A DNA stretch of 64,000 nucleotides from Symsagittifera roscoffensis (GCF_963678635.1 NC_087067.1:11453716-11517715); one strand, 5' to 3'; positions 1 through 15,500 are shown, counted from the stretch's first letter. Numbers and translations are program-made. The notes: a model not told the origin generated them from the sequence alone.

Positions 1-438
1 TGGTAAAATACTTTTAATCCAACGCATTGTTTGGTATCATCTATATTTTTCTATCACCTATATATTTGTAATTTTTTCTATATATCAAACTTAACTGAAT
101 TAAGAAAAATGATCAATGAAAATAACTGGAGACAACAGATTAAAAGACCAGTTTTTCTCATTTCGACAGAAAGTATTCTAATTTTCGAAATTTTAGCCTC
201 AATTAGACGCAAGACAAACTAAGAGTAATTTCTTTGCTAGATTAGCTTAAATAATATCTTTCACATTAGTTAGTCAAAGAAGTCATTCGGTTGAACAGAC
301 TGATTATGTACAGCAATGATAAAAACAAACTCTTGATCACTAAATAATAATCATAATAAATTGTTTTCAAGCAGAAAAAAACAAATTCACAAAATGACAC
401 CAGTAAATTTACAACTTCCTGGGAGATCACCACTGGAT

Positions 439-480
439 CTACAGATCCGTTTCAAAGTGTCTCTGAAAACGGATCTGTAG
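439..480. repeat. 14-bp perfect hairpin 24 bp upstream of a 3' splice site
   Basis: CTACAGATCCGTTT (439-452) pairs with AAACGGATCTGTAG (467-480) across a 14-nt loop. It lies between the intron body and the acceptor that ends at 504 in the transporter gene. It could affect acceptor use or may be a small foldback remnant. Confidence 0.7.
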
Positions 481-504
481 TTCATTGAGTTCATTTTTTG
501 TCAG

Positions 505-3500
505 GTACTCCGGCTGGTTCCTGGCACTCCTAACTCCCAGTCTTCTCTCCCTCCTCCTCATTCCCCTGGCATGCGCCTTCAGACCAGTCGAGATGTACTA
601 CCCAGGAAGACTGAAGCCCACCACACCCAAAACACCCTCCAAACTGCTGGACACACTGCCACCTGTGAACCCATTGGCTATCAGGTCTTTCCAGTTGTGG
701 CTCCTCGTTATGTTCTTCACATCTTTGGGATTCTATGTTCCAGTGAGCTTACTGGTGAGTGGTAATACACACTATGATTATAATTTTATAAATAAATATT
801 GCAGGGAAATTTTGTTCGAACGAAGGCTTTTAGTCGAGCAAAGTCAAATCGTGGCTCAAACAGAGTACATAGAGTCGAACGGGTAGTTTTTCTTTAGCCA
901 GTCAAAAAATTGGCTTTTAACTGCAATTTTCGCCATAGTACTTGATAACTGACTAAACTCATCTTAAGGATCAAGTTTTTGTGTTCTAAAGGGCTGAGAT
1001 AATTATTACATATCCCATTGAAACACGAATCTGTAATTGATTAGAAAAATGGAATTTGAAAAAGTCGAGACAGTCAAAACATACCCATTTTTGATTGAGA
1101 AAGTCGAAACATATCTATACGGGGTCAAACAACTTTTTTTTCGAAAATACTGGTCGATACAGTCGAAACATATTGAACTTTGGCCGAGAAGGTCAAAACA
1201 TATCTGAGCTGGGTCGAACAGTGTCGACTAATTTTTTTGTTCGATCGAGAAAGTTGAATCATAGCGAAATTTGGTCAAGACGGTCGAAACATACCGGTTT
1301 TTGGTCGAGATACTCGAAACATAAACCGAGCACTTCGACCCGGGAGAATAACATAAATTGAACCCGAAGGGATTGGACTGTCACAGAACCCAAATCTATA
1401 GCAACTCATAAAATAACAAATGTTTCATAACATTTTATTCTTGCTCTCTGAACCACATGGTTCACTAATAGTAATTTGCAGCATCGCTGGTCAAGTTCAC
1501 GTGACAATATATCAAAATCTTTTGTTCAAGGTTGACAGGTAAAGAAAAAAAGTCCAATTTTGGATGAAAACACAGAAGAAAACTGTGAATTACAAGGAGA
1601 CGGTTGTGATCTAGACAATGAATTTAATAGCGCGCGAGCTAACTAAACAAAACTGAGGCATTTTGACTAGTGGCTGAAAAATTTAGGCGAAAAACTAATA
1701 ATTGTTTCACAACTTGCTTGTCCTCAAATCGAACGAAAATAAGGCTAACCGATGTAACAGACAGTGATTCAATGTTCGGTTAATAATTGTCTTATGAATG
1801 GATGCCTTGCTTCTGCTTCGTTTGAATTACCGTCGCTCATAATTTTCTATTAAGTTGACTGTCTAGATCAGACCAGTCTCCTTGCTTGTCTTTCACCGAA
1901 AAATTTTATGCTTCTTTTGTTAATTTATAACTTTCATGCTGGCGTCAGGCAGTAAAAGATGTTTGAAACCAAGTAATGATATATATTCAAGCTGATTTTG
2001 TAACTTAAAAGATCATAAAGGTATGATGAAAATGTTAGTCGTACCATTTCTTAGGAAGGAAAAACCGCTAGCCGCGGATATATCAGACAGTCAAACGATC
2101 GACGCATGAAATGCTTCTTCCATAGTATGATATTAAGGTACTAGCTATTTTTGTCATTCCGGGGTATGTGAGATGATAAATTTTTCCCCAGATTGGTTGA
2201 AAACTTGTTCTATAATGTTTGCTGTTATTTATTTTTCTCTAATGATTCTTCTCAATACAGTTGTTTCAACGCTCTTTCTCGACCCCAATTTTAATTTTCG
2301 ACATTTTTGTTGCAGCCTAAGCAACTCAACCTAATCAATTTTTCAGTTATTTGTTGTATCCGATTTTCTAATGAAAAAAAAATCATTAATCGAAACAATA
2401 AATACTGAATGGATTAACGAGTTTTTCAATACTGGGAATCTGCCAGTATCAACTAGTTGCTGTACTAGGAATAATATAGCGATTTTAATTTAAAAACTTC
2501 TAATGCTAATTCTCTTCTAATTCTAATCAAATATTTATGCTTGTGTAGTTTTTTCTATTTCTAGCTTCAAGTCTTAAACGTGTTTATAATTCTGTTCCGC
2601 CTGAAAAAAATGCTTCAATCTCAAAAGCATAAAAAATTTGAGTGCATGCTCATTTTTCTTAGTTAGATGGGTTAAAAATTGGGCATTTTGGGAAAACAAT
2701 GTTTATATGATATAATTCTACTGACGGGTAGCACAAAAGCGATTGAGTACGGCTCCCAAGCAGTTTCAATTGAAAGTTAATTGATCCCAGGATGAATAAC
2801 CTATCTGTTAAGATAATGAACAGCAATTTTGTAGAGAAAAATTACAAAGATGATTTTGATTTCTTTCTTCCTTTTGTAAGTGTTTTCAATTTTGATGATT
2901 TTACTGCAACCATAATGATCCGAAAAATCCGATATACCTGCAGCAATCAAATTACTTTTCTTCGAAAGATGCATAACTTTCCATTCAATAATTAAAAGTT
3001 TGAAATTATTTTCCATCAACTACGTATTGTTTTTTGTCAAATATTTTGCTGTTTTTAACAAAGCTAACAAGTAAAAACTTTTGGTGTCAAAAAGATGAAG
3101 GGCTTTGGGCTTTTTACTGGATAATTTAAAATTGAAAGTTTATGCCATAAAAAAAGTAAAACTTATTTTTTGCTCGAAATTTTTGGCAATTTGGGTAGCG
3201 CTAATGATTTCCAGCGATGAAGTTCCATTGATAATTATCAGTTCTATTAATTTCATGGTCTGTCTCCGTTAGAGAGACAGACTGGGTAGATGTGGGGAAA
3301 AGGGTAGAGAGGATAGGTATGAGTGTTGGGTGTAAGAATGGTTTGGTCAGTTTGGGTGTTAAAATGAAGAGGCTTGTTAAATTTGTGAGGCATATCGTTT
3401 TGCAAAAATTGAGTAAGTTGGAGCAGGTTTAGAAATCGAGTAGGCTGTGAGTCATTCAAAACAAGATGCAAATTTTGCAGAACTTTTCGAAAATTTTTAA

Positions 3501-6500
3501 TGCAAATTATAATCCCTCATAATTTGTTATAATTAGTGGGGTGCGCAGATTTTTTCTTCTTGGGTTGGGGGGGGGGGGGGCTGTTTTTTTTGAAAAAGTT
3601 CAGGTTTTTGTAATTTTTTCTCTAGGCCGAACAATTGTTTTTCCGGGCACTCACAAAAAAACTTAAAGACTCAAATTTTTCAAAAAAAAACTTGTCAAAA
3701 ATGCTGTTTTTGGCACTCTTTGGAAACTTTTAACCAAAAAACTGCTTTTGTTTGGCGCGTGCTTCCCCTCAAGATTAGTTATTTTGGCGCCGAAGGCACC
3801 TTTAGAAATATTTTGAAGTTGGCTGGGCAAAAGTGGATGTCATAAACATATACCAAATGGGGGAACCTTTGGAAAAACTTGGCAACTAGAATTGAGGGAG
3901 GAGCGGTTGCACGCTATTCTTAATGGATTTTAAAGTTATTATAATCGACTGAAGTTTTTTAAGAAATAGTGATTAAAAATGATTTTCAATCAATTCTGTG
4001 TAATTATTATCAATTATAATGGCAACATTTTTGCATTAAGAAAATCGGTTATAATCGATTTTTGGTCAGTGGAACTTCAGTGCGGGTACAATTGACTCTC
4101 TCAAATAGTTTCTTTCTTGATGACGTAAAACGTACGCTTGCGTTAGCTTATCTTTTTCTGGAGACAGATAGCAAAGGTGCATATTTGAATGATAAGCTCA
4201 TACAAGTGTCGCTACACAGTTATTCTTATCTTCTGCATAAAATATCGATTAAAATACTCCCACGGCGACTCAGTAAACCATTTAGTCACTTTTTTTTATG
4301 TTCAATATCGAGAATTAATCTCTGGTTTTTACAGATCAATGCTCTGTGGGAAAAGATGGATGGAATTATAAATGATAAGAAATCTCATTAAATAGCATCA
4401 AAATTGATCCTTTTCCCCATTTTTGTCTTCTTAAGTCGCTTTGAGCGCTTTTGAGGTCTCTGAAAACTCACAAATTGGATGCATATATCAACGAGATGTC
4501 ATCGTTCAGCAAATACCTGCAAGGTTTTCTCACCCGCTACGCAAATAAATTACATAAAATTATCGAAAATATGTCCCTAATGCAGAATATGATAGATTGA
4601 ATTTGTTAACATACACATCACCCAACCTCCCCCCCCCCCATCACTGCAACTACCAACCAGTGAGCGGACGCCTTTTCCTTCTTCACTCAGGGATTCGACC
4701 CCCTGACGACCCAAAGGGTCCCCCCTTTGGTATACCCTAAATTTTTTCTAAAGGCGCTTTAGGTGCCAATACATACTAATTATGAAGGGTAAGGGCACGC
4801 CAACAAAAAAACTTGTTTTTTGGTTAAAACTTTCCAAAAGTGCCTAAAAATGCTTAGTTTTTTAAAAGAAATCCGCCCCTAGTGAGGAAATCCAGGAAAC
4901 GCCTCTGCTCTCAACAAAGCTCGAACTTTTAGCAGTTGGATTTTTAGACAACCAATCAGAACCGACTACTCTACATGCAGCGCATAGCTTTTTTAGCCCA
5001 AAATGTTTAGTGAGACGAAAAATTTTGCTTGAAGGTTGGGGGGGGGGGGGGTGGATTAAAATTCTCCAATAAGGTTGGGGGGATTAAAACTCTCCAAAAA
5101 TTTTTGGTGAAATTACAACTAAACAATACAACTGCTGCAAGCTACTCATTAGTGGCGTAATTTGATTCGTATTTTAAGTATATTCAAGTTGTTCTTTCAT
5201 TGTTTAAACTTCGCAGCAGTAACGTATACTATTTTCTTGGAACACAAGCTTCGCTGATTTGAATGGTAATTTTTATATCAGATTTTGCGTCATTTAGTTC
5301 TAGAATTCTAAATTATTTTTCTCGACCAAACTTTGACTGCTTTGTAATTAAGCACTTTCCAGGTTGTTTTTGGGATGTTTCGTTTTCATAAATTACGAAT
5401 TTGACACGAGTTGTTTGCTTACTTAACTATTTTTCTTTTTCAATACAAAAGAGTTTTTAAATTCTGAGCTTTTAATTCTTAAAGAGATGTGATTTCTTCA
5501 AAAGCCCAACTTCGGTCATCGGTTCAACCAAATTTATCAGGTTCGGACAGCTTACCTATCACAAAGAGCCCTGCTTTTTAATGGGGGGACGGTAATTCAG
5601 AAGGCAGGAAATTAGTCTGAAAATCAAAAAATGCGGAAACACAGAAGACAGTCATTTCAGAAGAGTAAAAATTGGGAAATTGAGTCTACATCTTAAAGAA
5701 AGGCTTATTTTTAGTTTAAATTTATACTAAGCAATCTGGATATTAGGGTACTAGCTATTTTGTCAACCCGGGGTATGTGAGATGATAAATTTTTCCCCAG
5801 ATTAGTTGAAAACTTGTTCTATAATGTTTGCTGTTATTTATTTTTCTCTAATGATTCCTCTCAACACAGTTGTTTCAACGCTTTTTCTCGACACTGAATT
5901 TAATTTTCGACCTTTTTGTTGCACCTAAGCCACTCAACCCAAACAATTTTTCAACTATTTGATATATCCGATATCCGATTTTCTAATGAGAAAAAATCAT
6001 TGCTCGAAACAATAAATACTGAATGAATTAACGAGTTTTTTAATACTGAGAATCTGCCAGTATCAAGTATTTGCTGTTCTAGGAATACCATTACGATTTT
6101 AAATTTAAAAACTTCTAATGCTACTTTTCTTCTAATTCTAATCAAATATTTATGCTTGTGTAGTTTTTTCTATTTCTAGCTTCAAGTCTTAAACGTGTTT
6201 ATAATTCTGTTCCGCCTGAAAAAAATGCTTCAATCTCAAAAGCATAAAAAATTTGAGTGCATGCTCATTTTTCTTAGTTAGATGGGTTAAAAATTGGGCA
6301 TTTTGGGAAAACAATGTTTATATGATATAATTCTACTGACGGGTAGCACAAAAGCGATTGAGTACGGCTCCCAAGCAGTTTCAATTGAAAGTTAATTGAT
6401 CCCAGGATGAATAACCTATCTGTTAAGATAATGAACAGCAATTTTGTAGAGAAAAATTACAAAGATGCTTTTGATTTCTTTCTTCCTTTTGTAAGTGTTT

Positions 6501-9500
6501 TCAATTTTGATGATTTTACTGCAACCATAATGATCCGAAAAATCCGATATACCTGCAGCAATCAAATTACTTTTCTTCGAAAGATGCATAACTTTCCATT
6601 CAATAATTAAAAGTTTGAAATTATTTTCCATCAACTACGTATTGTTTTTTGTCAAAGATTTTGCTGTTTTTAACAAAGCTAACAAGTAAAAACTTTTGGT
6701 GTCAAAAAGATGAAGGGCTTTGGGCTTTTTACTGGATAATTTAAAATTGAAAGTTTATGCCATAAAAAAAGTAAAACTTATTTTTTGCTCGAAATTTTTG
6801 GCAATTTGGGTAGCGCTAATGATTTCCAGCGATGAAGTTCCATTGATAATTATCAGTTCTATTAATTTCATGGTCTGTCTCCGTTAGAGAGACAGACTGG
6901 GTAGATGTGGGGAAAAGGGTAGAGAGGATAGGTATGAGTGTTGGGTGTAAGAATGGTTTGGTCAGTTTGGGTGTTAAAATGAAGAGGCTTGTTAAATTTG
7001 TGAGGCATATCGTTTTGCAAAAATTGAGTAAGTTGGAGCAGGTTTAGAAATCGAGTAGGCTGTGAGTCATTCAAAACAAGATGCAAATTTTGCAGAACTT
7101 TTCGAAAATTTTTAATGCAAATTATAATCCCTCATAATTTGTTATAATTAGTGGGGTGCGCAGATTTTTTCTTCTTGGGTTGGGGGGGGGGGGGCTGTTT
7201 TTTTTTGAAAAAGTTCAGGTTTTTGTAATTTTTTCTCTAGGCCGAACAATTGTTTTTCCGGGCACTCACAAAAAAACATAAAGACTCAAATTTTTCAAAA
7301 AAAAACTTGTCAAAAATGCTGTTTTTGGCACTCTTTGGAAACTTTTAACCAAAAAACTGCTTTTGTTTGGCGCGTGTTTCCCCTCAAGATTAGTTATTTT
7401 GGCGACGAAGGCACCTTTAGAAATATTTTGAAGTTGGCTGGGCAAAAGTGGATGTCATAAGCATATACCAAATGGGGGAACCTTTGGAAAAACTTGGCAA
7501 CTAGAATTGAGGGAGGAGCGGTTGCACGCTACTCTTAATGGATTTTAAAGGTATTATAATCGACTGAAGTTTTTTTAAGAAATAGTGATTAAAAATGATT
7601 TTCAATCAATTCTGTGTAATTATTATCAATTATAATGGCAAAATTTTTGCATTAAAAAAAATCGATTATAATCGATTTTTCGTCAGTGGAACTTCAGTGC
7701 GGGTATAATTGACTCTCTCAAATAGTTTCTTTCTTGATGACGTAAAACGTACGCTTGCGTTAGCTTATCTTTTTCTGGAGATAGATAGCAAAGGTGCATA
7801 TTTGAATGATAAGCTCATACAAGTGTCTCCTCTACACAGCCATTCTTATCTTCTGCATAAAATATCGATTAAAATACTCCCACGGCGACTCAGTAAACCA
7901 TTTAGTCACTTTTTTCATGTTCAGTATCGAGAATTAATCTCTGGTTTTTACTGAACAATGCTCTGTGGGAAAAGATGGATGGAATTATAAAGGATAAGAG
8001 ATCTCATTAAATAGCATCAAAATTGATCCTTTTCCCCATTTTTTGTCTTCTTAAGTCGCTTTGAGCGCTTTTGAGGTCTCTGAAAACTCACAAATTGGAT
8101 GCATATATCAACGAGATGTCATCATTCAGCAAATACCTGCAAGGTTTTCTCACCCGCTACGCAAAGAAATTACATAAAATTATTGAAAGTATGTCCCTAA
8201 TGCAGAATATGATAGATTGAATTTGTTAACATACACATCACCCAAACCCCCCCCCCCCCGCACACCATCACCACAACTACTAACCAGTGAGCGGACGCCT
8301 TTTCCTTCTTCACTCAGGGACTCGACCTCCTGACGACCCAAAGGGTCCCCCCTTTGTTAGACCCTAATTTTTTTCTAAAGGCGCTTTAGGTGCCAATATA
8401 TACTAATTTTGAAGGGGAAGAGGGCGCAAAAACGCAATTTGTTTGTCAAAACTTTGCAAAAAGTGCTCAAAAAATGCTTATTTTATCCCGTTTTTTTAAT
8501 AAAAAGAAACCCGCCCCTATTGAGAAAATCCAGGAGACGCCTCTGCTCTCAACAAAGAGTTCAAACTCGAACTTTTAGCAGTTGGACTTTTAGACAACCA
8601 ATCAGAATCGAGTACTTTACATGCAGCGCTTAGCAATTTGAGCCTAAATTGTTTAGTGAGACGGAAAAATTTACTTGAAGGTTGGGGGGGGGTGGATTAA
8701 AAATCTCCAATAAGGTTGGGGGGGGTGGATTAAAAATCTCCAATAAGGTTGGGGGGGGGGGTGGATTAAAAATCTCCAATAAGGTTGGGGGGATTAAAAT
8801 TCTCCAAAAATTTTTGGTGGAATTACAACCAAACAATACAACTGCTGCAAGCTACTCATTAGTGGCGTAATTTGATTCGTATTTTAAGTATATTCAAGTT
8901 GTTCTTTCATTGCTTAAACTTCGCAGCAGTAACGTATACTATTTTCTTGGAACACAAGCTTCGCTGATTGGAATGGTAATTTTTATATCAGATTTTGCGT
9001 CATTTAGTTCTAGAATTCTAAATTATTTTTCTCGACCAAACTTTGACTGCTTTGTAATTAAGCACTTTCCGGGTTGTTTTTGGGATGTTTCGTTTTCATA
9101 AATTACGAATTTGACACGAGTTGTTAGCTTACTTAACAAATTTTCTCTTTCAATACAAAAGAGTTTTTAAAGTCCGAGCTTTTAATTCTTAAAGAGATGT
9201 GATTTCCTCAAAAGCCCAACTTCGGTCATCGGTTTTTATCAGGTTCGGACAGCTTACCTATCACAAAGAGCCCTGCTTTTTAATGGGGGGACGGTAATTC
9301 AGAAGGCAGGAAATTAGTCTGAAAATCAAAAAATGCGGAAACACAGAAGACAGTCATTTCAGAAGAGTAAAAATTGGGAAATTGAGTCTACATCTTATAG
9401 AAAGGCTTATTTTTAGTTTAAATTTATACTAAGCAATCTGGATTAGCGATGAAAACTGATTCACATGCTGTTTGATCTGGCGTGTTAAAAAAGCCCAAAT

Positions 9501-12500
9501 CAGCACCTTTCATATCATTTAACTTCCGAACTCACACTGAATCAGCAACATGATGAAATTTGATTTTTATTGATAAATTGGCTGCGCATTATGGCTAGTT
9601 TTGGAGATTTAAGAGAAGTTTCAAAAACAAACAAAAAGTTTAGCTTCCATCGAGATTCGATCCATTGTCTTAGCAGCATGCCAGGAACAAATTTCAAAAC
9701 TGGTTTGTAAAATAGTCGTAGCTGTAAAATTATGATTGATAAATGACAGTGAAAATATTCTAATTAAGAGTCAGTAAACGATTATTTAGGTCGGGTTAAG
9801 TTTCTTTTGTTTCTTTTTGAATACTTTTTCTTTTTTTTTCGGCTGATTTATTTTTTTCAGGATTTTTGATTTTCCGGTTTGACTGTTGATATCGGTTTAA
9901 GTTTGAGGATCTACTTAACAATTGCCCCCCCCCCCTTTGGTACCTACTTAAGAATTGCTACCACTATTAATAAAAGCAGTAAATTAGCGCATGAGCTTTG
10001 TATTGAGACTTCTAATTTAGCTGCAATCTGATTGGTCGAAAATGAGTTATATTAATCTACTTAACAATTGCCCCCTCCCTTTCTTAAAGGGGGGGGGGGC
10101 TGTAATTGTTAAGTAGATCCAAGTTTGACTGAAGTTCATTTGTTGAAAGGAAAGCGAATTACTCTCCAATAACGAAATTGCAAAAGAGCAAATAACGTAA
10201 CTGATATTATGTTATTTTTTCAACATGATAAAGCATTTATCTATAGATTTTCAAAAAGAAAAACAAAAAAATAAATTTAAAAAAATCCATTATAATTGAT
10301 TTTTGAATTTCAAATAGCTTAAAAACCATTTAATTTTTATTTGATTTTTTTTCACTTTTTTTATCGTCTGTTTTCTATGTTTTTTAGTTCATTTATTACA
10401 AACTGGCACTGAAAATTACTTTGCAAAGCAATACTTATCAAGAAGTAAAAAGTGACAAAAAATTCAACCCGAGCGCACATTATACCATGCTTTCATTGGT
10501 CTGAGTTTTGAAGAAAGTGGCGGAATTTTTGCGCTCTGTGTTTTTAGATGAAACTTGACCAAGTATTTTTTTCTTCTGCATATCCGGTAAATTCGCTCTT
10601 TATTTGTCCCAAATTTTGTCTTATTAGCCGAAAACTATATATGAATTTGAAACTTAAACTAATTACTAACCTAAGCCAACAAATCAGTAATTTATATCTT
10701 AGAAAGGTCATTCTCGAGGGAGGCAGAATTTAAAAACAAATCCATTAAATTTAAATTACAATTAATCAAATTCTTTTTTGTTCGCAAAACACGTAAAATT
10801 GTTGGAAAATGCAGTTACAACATTCAAGGATGCAACGAATTGCTTTGCTTTGAACAGATTTGTTTAATTTTAAGGCTAGCTAGCTCCAAAAAACTTATTC
10901 GATTCAGGAACAAGTTCACAAGAAATAATATAAAATTTAAAAAGTTGATTGCTTTCTAAGCAACGCAGCGAATTTGGCTCATAGTTTTGTTTAGAACCAA
11001 TTTTGTTTAAAGACACGTCAAATGAAAAGATTGGTTTCTGTTTTTATTTTTTGGAAGGGGAGGCAAAAAATAATTTAATATCTAACTTTAGATGGAGGCT
11101 ATTCTTATGATAGAGGAGTTGAATGATAGAAATTTTACAACCAACAAGATTTCTCGTATTAAGGCGAGTCCCTGAATGCTCCGTCTGCCTTATAAGGTCT
11201 ATGGAGCAGTAATAACATGAAAAATTAAAAGTAAAAAAAAATAGTTTTTTTTTTAATTTGAGATTTTTGAGAAAATCAACCCCCTGCACGCCATATGAAG
11301 TACAAAGTGATAGATTTCTCCCCTAGTACCAAATCAATTATCGGAAATAAGCTTCCTTCAACCAATTTAGAACAATTTTTAAGACGGATTAAATCTTCGC
11401 CTACGCGTTAAAAGCGCAAAATATATCGCGCGTTAATTGTCCAAAATTGGCCAAAATGGCAATCTTTAAACCCCCATAACTTTACAAAAAAAGATGAAAG
11501 GTGAAATATATATTTTTTTGAATTTAAGCCCAGAACAAGTTTTTGAATGATATATAAAGTTTAAAAAATCCCGTCGAAAATGGCTAGATAAAAAGTCGAA
11601 ATTTGTCTGAAGAAAAAACCCATCCCGTGCACAAATATTCCGTTACCTTCGTTACGAAAGTCGGAACAATAAAACTTGTCAAAAGTTGTAGAGAAGTTCC
11701 TAAACTGGCAGTGGGCGTGCTTCGAACCAGGGGCATACTCGCAACACATACCAGCTGACTGCATTTTCATCTTATTTTGTTTTTGGCCTTAAAACACAAG
11801 TACTGAGTACATTTTTGTTCCATATTTGAAAAATAAAGAAATATTTCAAAGATTAATTGAGCATATGAAGCACTGTTACAATATCTGTGCAATATTTTTC
11901 CCAGAACAATCTACCAAAACAACTAAAAAATTAAAAGTCACGTTTTAGCCATTTGACCTTTTAAAAATGACATTTGACCTTTTCAAAGTTCTGTAACCTT
12001 TGATCTTTTAGATTGACGTGTGCGTGAGTGGGAGCAGTCTGTCCTCGAGTAACTCTGTGATCATGCTCGTCATCATGGGTTTGCTCTACGCATTAGGGTG
12101 TGCACTGACAGCCTCATTCCACGAATTCAACTCAGACAGACAGGTCAGTCAGCCAATAGAGGTCAAAAGGTCAAAAGGTCAAAAAGTTTAGGAAAAGCAT
12201 CCAAAAGTTGAAGCAAAAATGTTTCGATCTGATGTATATGTTTGCGATGGGGCATTTTCGTCGCGATTCCTCAAAGTTTTCTCAAATATTTCTCAGAGTT
12301 CAAGTTCCAATTTTAGACTTTTTTGTTTTCTTATCATCAAAGTTGAATTTTACTCTAAAAAAATGGTCAAATTTTTTGTGTGATTTTTAGCTGCTCCAGC
12401 TTCGAACAATAATCCATATATGTCTCTTCATGGCCACTGTAGCAATGGCTCTTCTAATTATGGACCAGTCTCTCCCTTCGCTCCTGATTTTCGTGGCATT

Positions 12501-15500
12501 GTATGGCCTTTCGTATGGATCTGTTCGCACGTTCAGCGTGGCCTTCCTGCACGAGCTTATGGGCATTAAGTTGTTCAGCCATTCATGGGCACTTCAGAAC
12601 TGCGTATCGGGTGTCGGCTTTGTACTCGGTCTGCCAATTGCGCGTAAGCATTTTTTAAGCATTTTTATAGCATATTTTAGATAAATCACATTTTCTTTGT
12701 TTTCAGGTAAAATTTTCATTCAACGTTTGTTTCGAAAAAAAATTATTACAAATTTTCAAATAAAATTTCAAATTTTATGGGTGCATTTACTAATTTACGG
12801 TATTAATTATGTTTTTTTTTCTACTCCATACAAAAATTTTCAAGTATTAAAACAGCTCAAATGTAAGTTTTTCATAGCATTTCAAACAAAAGCTACGTTC
12901 GTTTATTTCTTCTTTCAGTGTATATTCGCGGCCTAGTTTCGGGTTCATATCAAGCTACGAGTCTCCTGTTTGCTGCAATCTCACACCTTCTCGGATTTAT
13001 ACTCATGTTCGGAATGAAACGACTCATGCAAGATCCCTCACGAGCATTCATCGCCACACTCGACTACCCGCCGACAACATTTATCCACTCGGCGTCAAAC
13101 GGCGACACCTCGAAAGCCGAGTACGAGTCGGAAATCAAAGCGCCAAAATTTGAAGTAGTCTCGTCGATGATGTCGAGTGCCGAAGATGAGACGATTGGCG
13201 TTAAATCCTCGTTAGCCAATCAGCTTTCACTTAAGGACTCCCACGACAGCTTGTATCAGACAATATCACCCACTCAATTAAATGTAAGTTTGAACTTATT
13301 TGACCCTTAGTAATATCTCAGACAACATATGAACATGTTTATATCACTTAAGTTGAGATATTTTATCCACGAAAGAAAGGACTAAAAAACGAGAATCCCT
13401 GTTGCGCTCCTGAATCGGAATTTTGTGGATTTTTTTTTCGTTATTTCCCCAAGCTGGGTAATGGTGCCTTACATTAGCCAGGGGCCATTCTGAACGCTTC
13501 ACCACCAAGGATCGGGATAATTGTACTGCACTATTATTGTGAGGTCTAAATAACTTAATGATGCACACCCAATTTTCTTTGAAAACACTTTTCTCCAAAC
13601 ATTTTTCACAGACCAATATTTTAGCATAAAAATTCAAACTGGGTCTTTTAGTAGAGCAACTAAAGATATATTGATTGACAGTCAATGTTGAGCTCCCCCA
13701 ATTAAGACAATTGTTTGTTAACAGAACTGATTGTTTTTGAAATCAGAACAAGACTGCTCATTTATCAAGGCAAAGCCCTGAATGTTCCACCTTCCCCTTA
13801 ATTGGTATCAAATAGTTGTTGTTAAAGACGATAATTTGAAAAAACATAAATTTTGAACAGTTTCAAACATCAAGTGTGAAAGTTTGAGCGGTGAAGATTA
13901 ATACGACCGATAAGCTTGCCTCAACATTTTTGTAGTGCGGCATAATTAACCACACATAAATAAATTGCGTCAGCATTTGAAAGAAGTCTTCAAAACGCGT
14001 ATGGCAATGTTCAAAACCCCAGAACTTTAGAAAAAACAAACTAAGGTAAAATATAATTTTACATCTGAACTCAGGGAGTCGATATCTTCAATGAGGTAAG
14101 AAAAATTTTGGCAATAAATTTCATTTCGGTCGCCAAAAGTTAACTGAATCAAAGAGACCACCTATCCAAACTTTCCGCAATTCTTTGGAAGTCGGAATAA
14201 TATTGAAAACTAGCGGAAAAAATGGTTCATGCACGCAATACTTTTCGTGCAGACTTTAAACGCAGCGGAGTGCGGAGGGGAGCAAGCGGTCGCAACTTGC
14301 CAATTTTGCGTTTATAGTTATTTTTCTGACTTATAAATGGTTTGAGTTTCTTAAAATATGGTCGGTTAAGCACCCTAGAACCATTTTTCGCTGCTTTCGG
14401 AACCTACAAAATATTGTAGAATTTTTAAATCTCTGCGGTAATTTCCAAAGCATCAAGGAATGAGCGCTATGTTGGAGGGGGAGTCTCTTATGATGAAGAT
14501 ATCAAACGATGGAAAGCTAATTTTAGCCAATCAGAATTTAATAATCAAAATTCTCAAAAAAAAAACGGAAAAAATTTCAAATTGAGCAAATAAATTTAGG
14601 CCATTATAAGTAAAATGGACTGATTGCAAAGTAAGCAAACTCATGAACCCTCTAATATTGTAAGATCTAAGAGTCATCGGAAAAAGCTGAATACTTAAAG
14701 GAAACTGATTTATAAAACTTTGAAAAACAAAACAGAAAATTTATTCGATATCAGGCCGAACTGTACAGAAATTTTGGTTGCTATTTTTTCTGCTAACTTT
14801 GCCTTTGGTTTTTTCTGCAAAAGTCAATAAGCGAATAGGAACGTATACCGATTCTGGTTGGTTGCAACTTTTTCATCGTTCGGTTCCTCCATTATAAAAG
14901 TAGCCCCTCCCCCACACCCTCTATATTGAACTCAAAAATGACCATTTCCGCAATTATTTTAAAGGAATGCTTGCATAAATAAATGCAGGGTAAATGGATT
15001 TCCCAACACTGAATTACCACTGAATCCATTTTGTCGACCAATTGATAAAATGCGGATACATATGACAATAAATTATATAGACCATTTTATTTTCCTCAAA
15101 CAAAGGATATAATTTGTCAAAAAATGGAAATTTATCATAAATCATCGTCAATGATGGCCCAATTCAAAAAAGTTTCCCTGTAATTTACACTGGTCTTGAA
15201 AAACGTGCGGTCGTCGTAAAACGGCGTGAATAAGTTTACATATGCGCAGGCAAGATCAGGTTTACTTTTGCTATAACTGAAAAATTTTCGCCCTGTTTGG
15301 ACTGAAAAGCAAAGTTTGGTGTTCAAAAACCAGCTCGGTGCCAGATGTTCAGGAACCGATAATTTCCAACTTATTAAGCATCCCGTTTTCGGACTGTTGT
15401 TCCTGTTGTAATAAGATATCGTCGAAGTTGGATTCCAGTTAAAGTCAAAACTGGAACACCACTCCATGTTTTTTGCCGCACCATTTCCACAATTTTCCGA

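Noticed and set aside
1059..1330. Regular repeats that might be a CRISPR array
   Set aside because: Units are diverged and have no constant-length spacers, and the genome is eukaryotic; it is a decayed minisatellite.
2792..3019. Small ORFs repeated at 6407-6634 (and 4062/7709, 3253/6868)
   Set aside because: They are identical only because they lie in the tandem duplication; there is no domain, no codon bias, and overlapping ORFs occur on both strands.
13344..13685. 113-aa - strand ORF in a transporter intron
   Set aside because: Mixed composition, no domain, no splice partners; probably repeat-derived.
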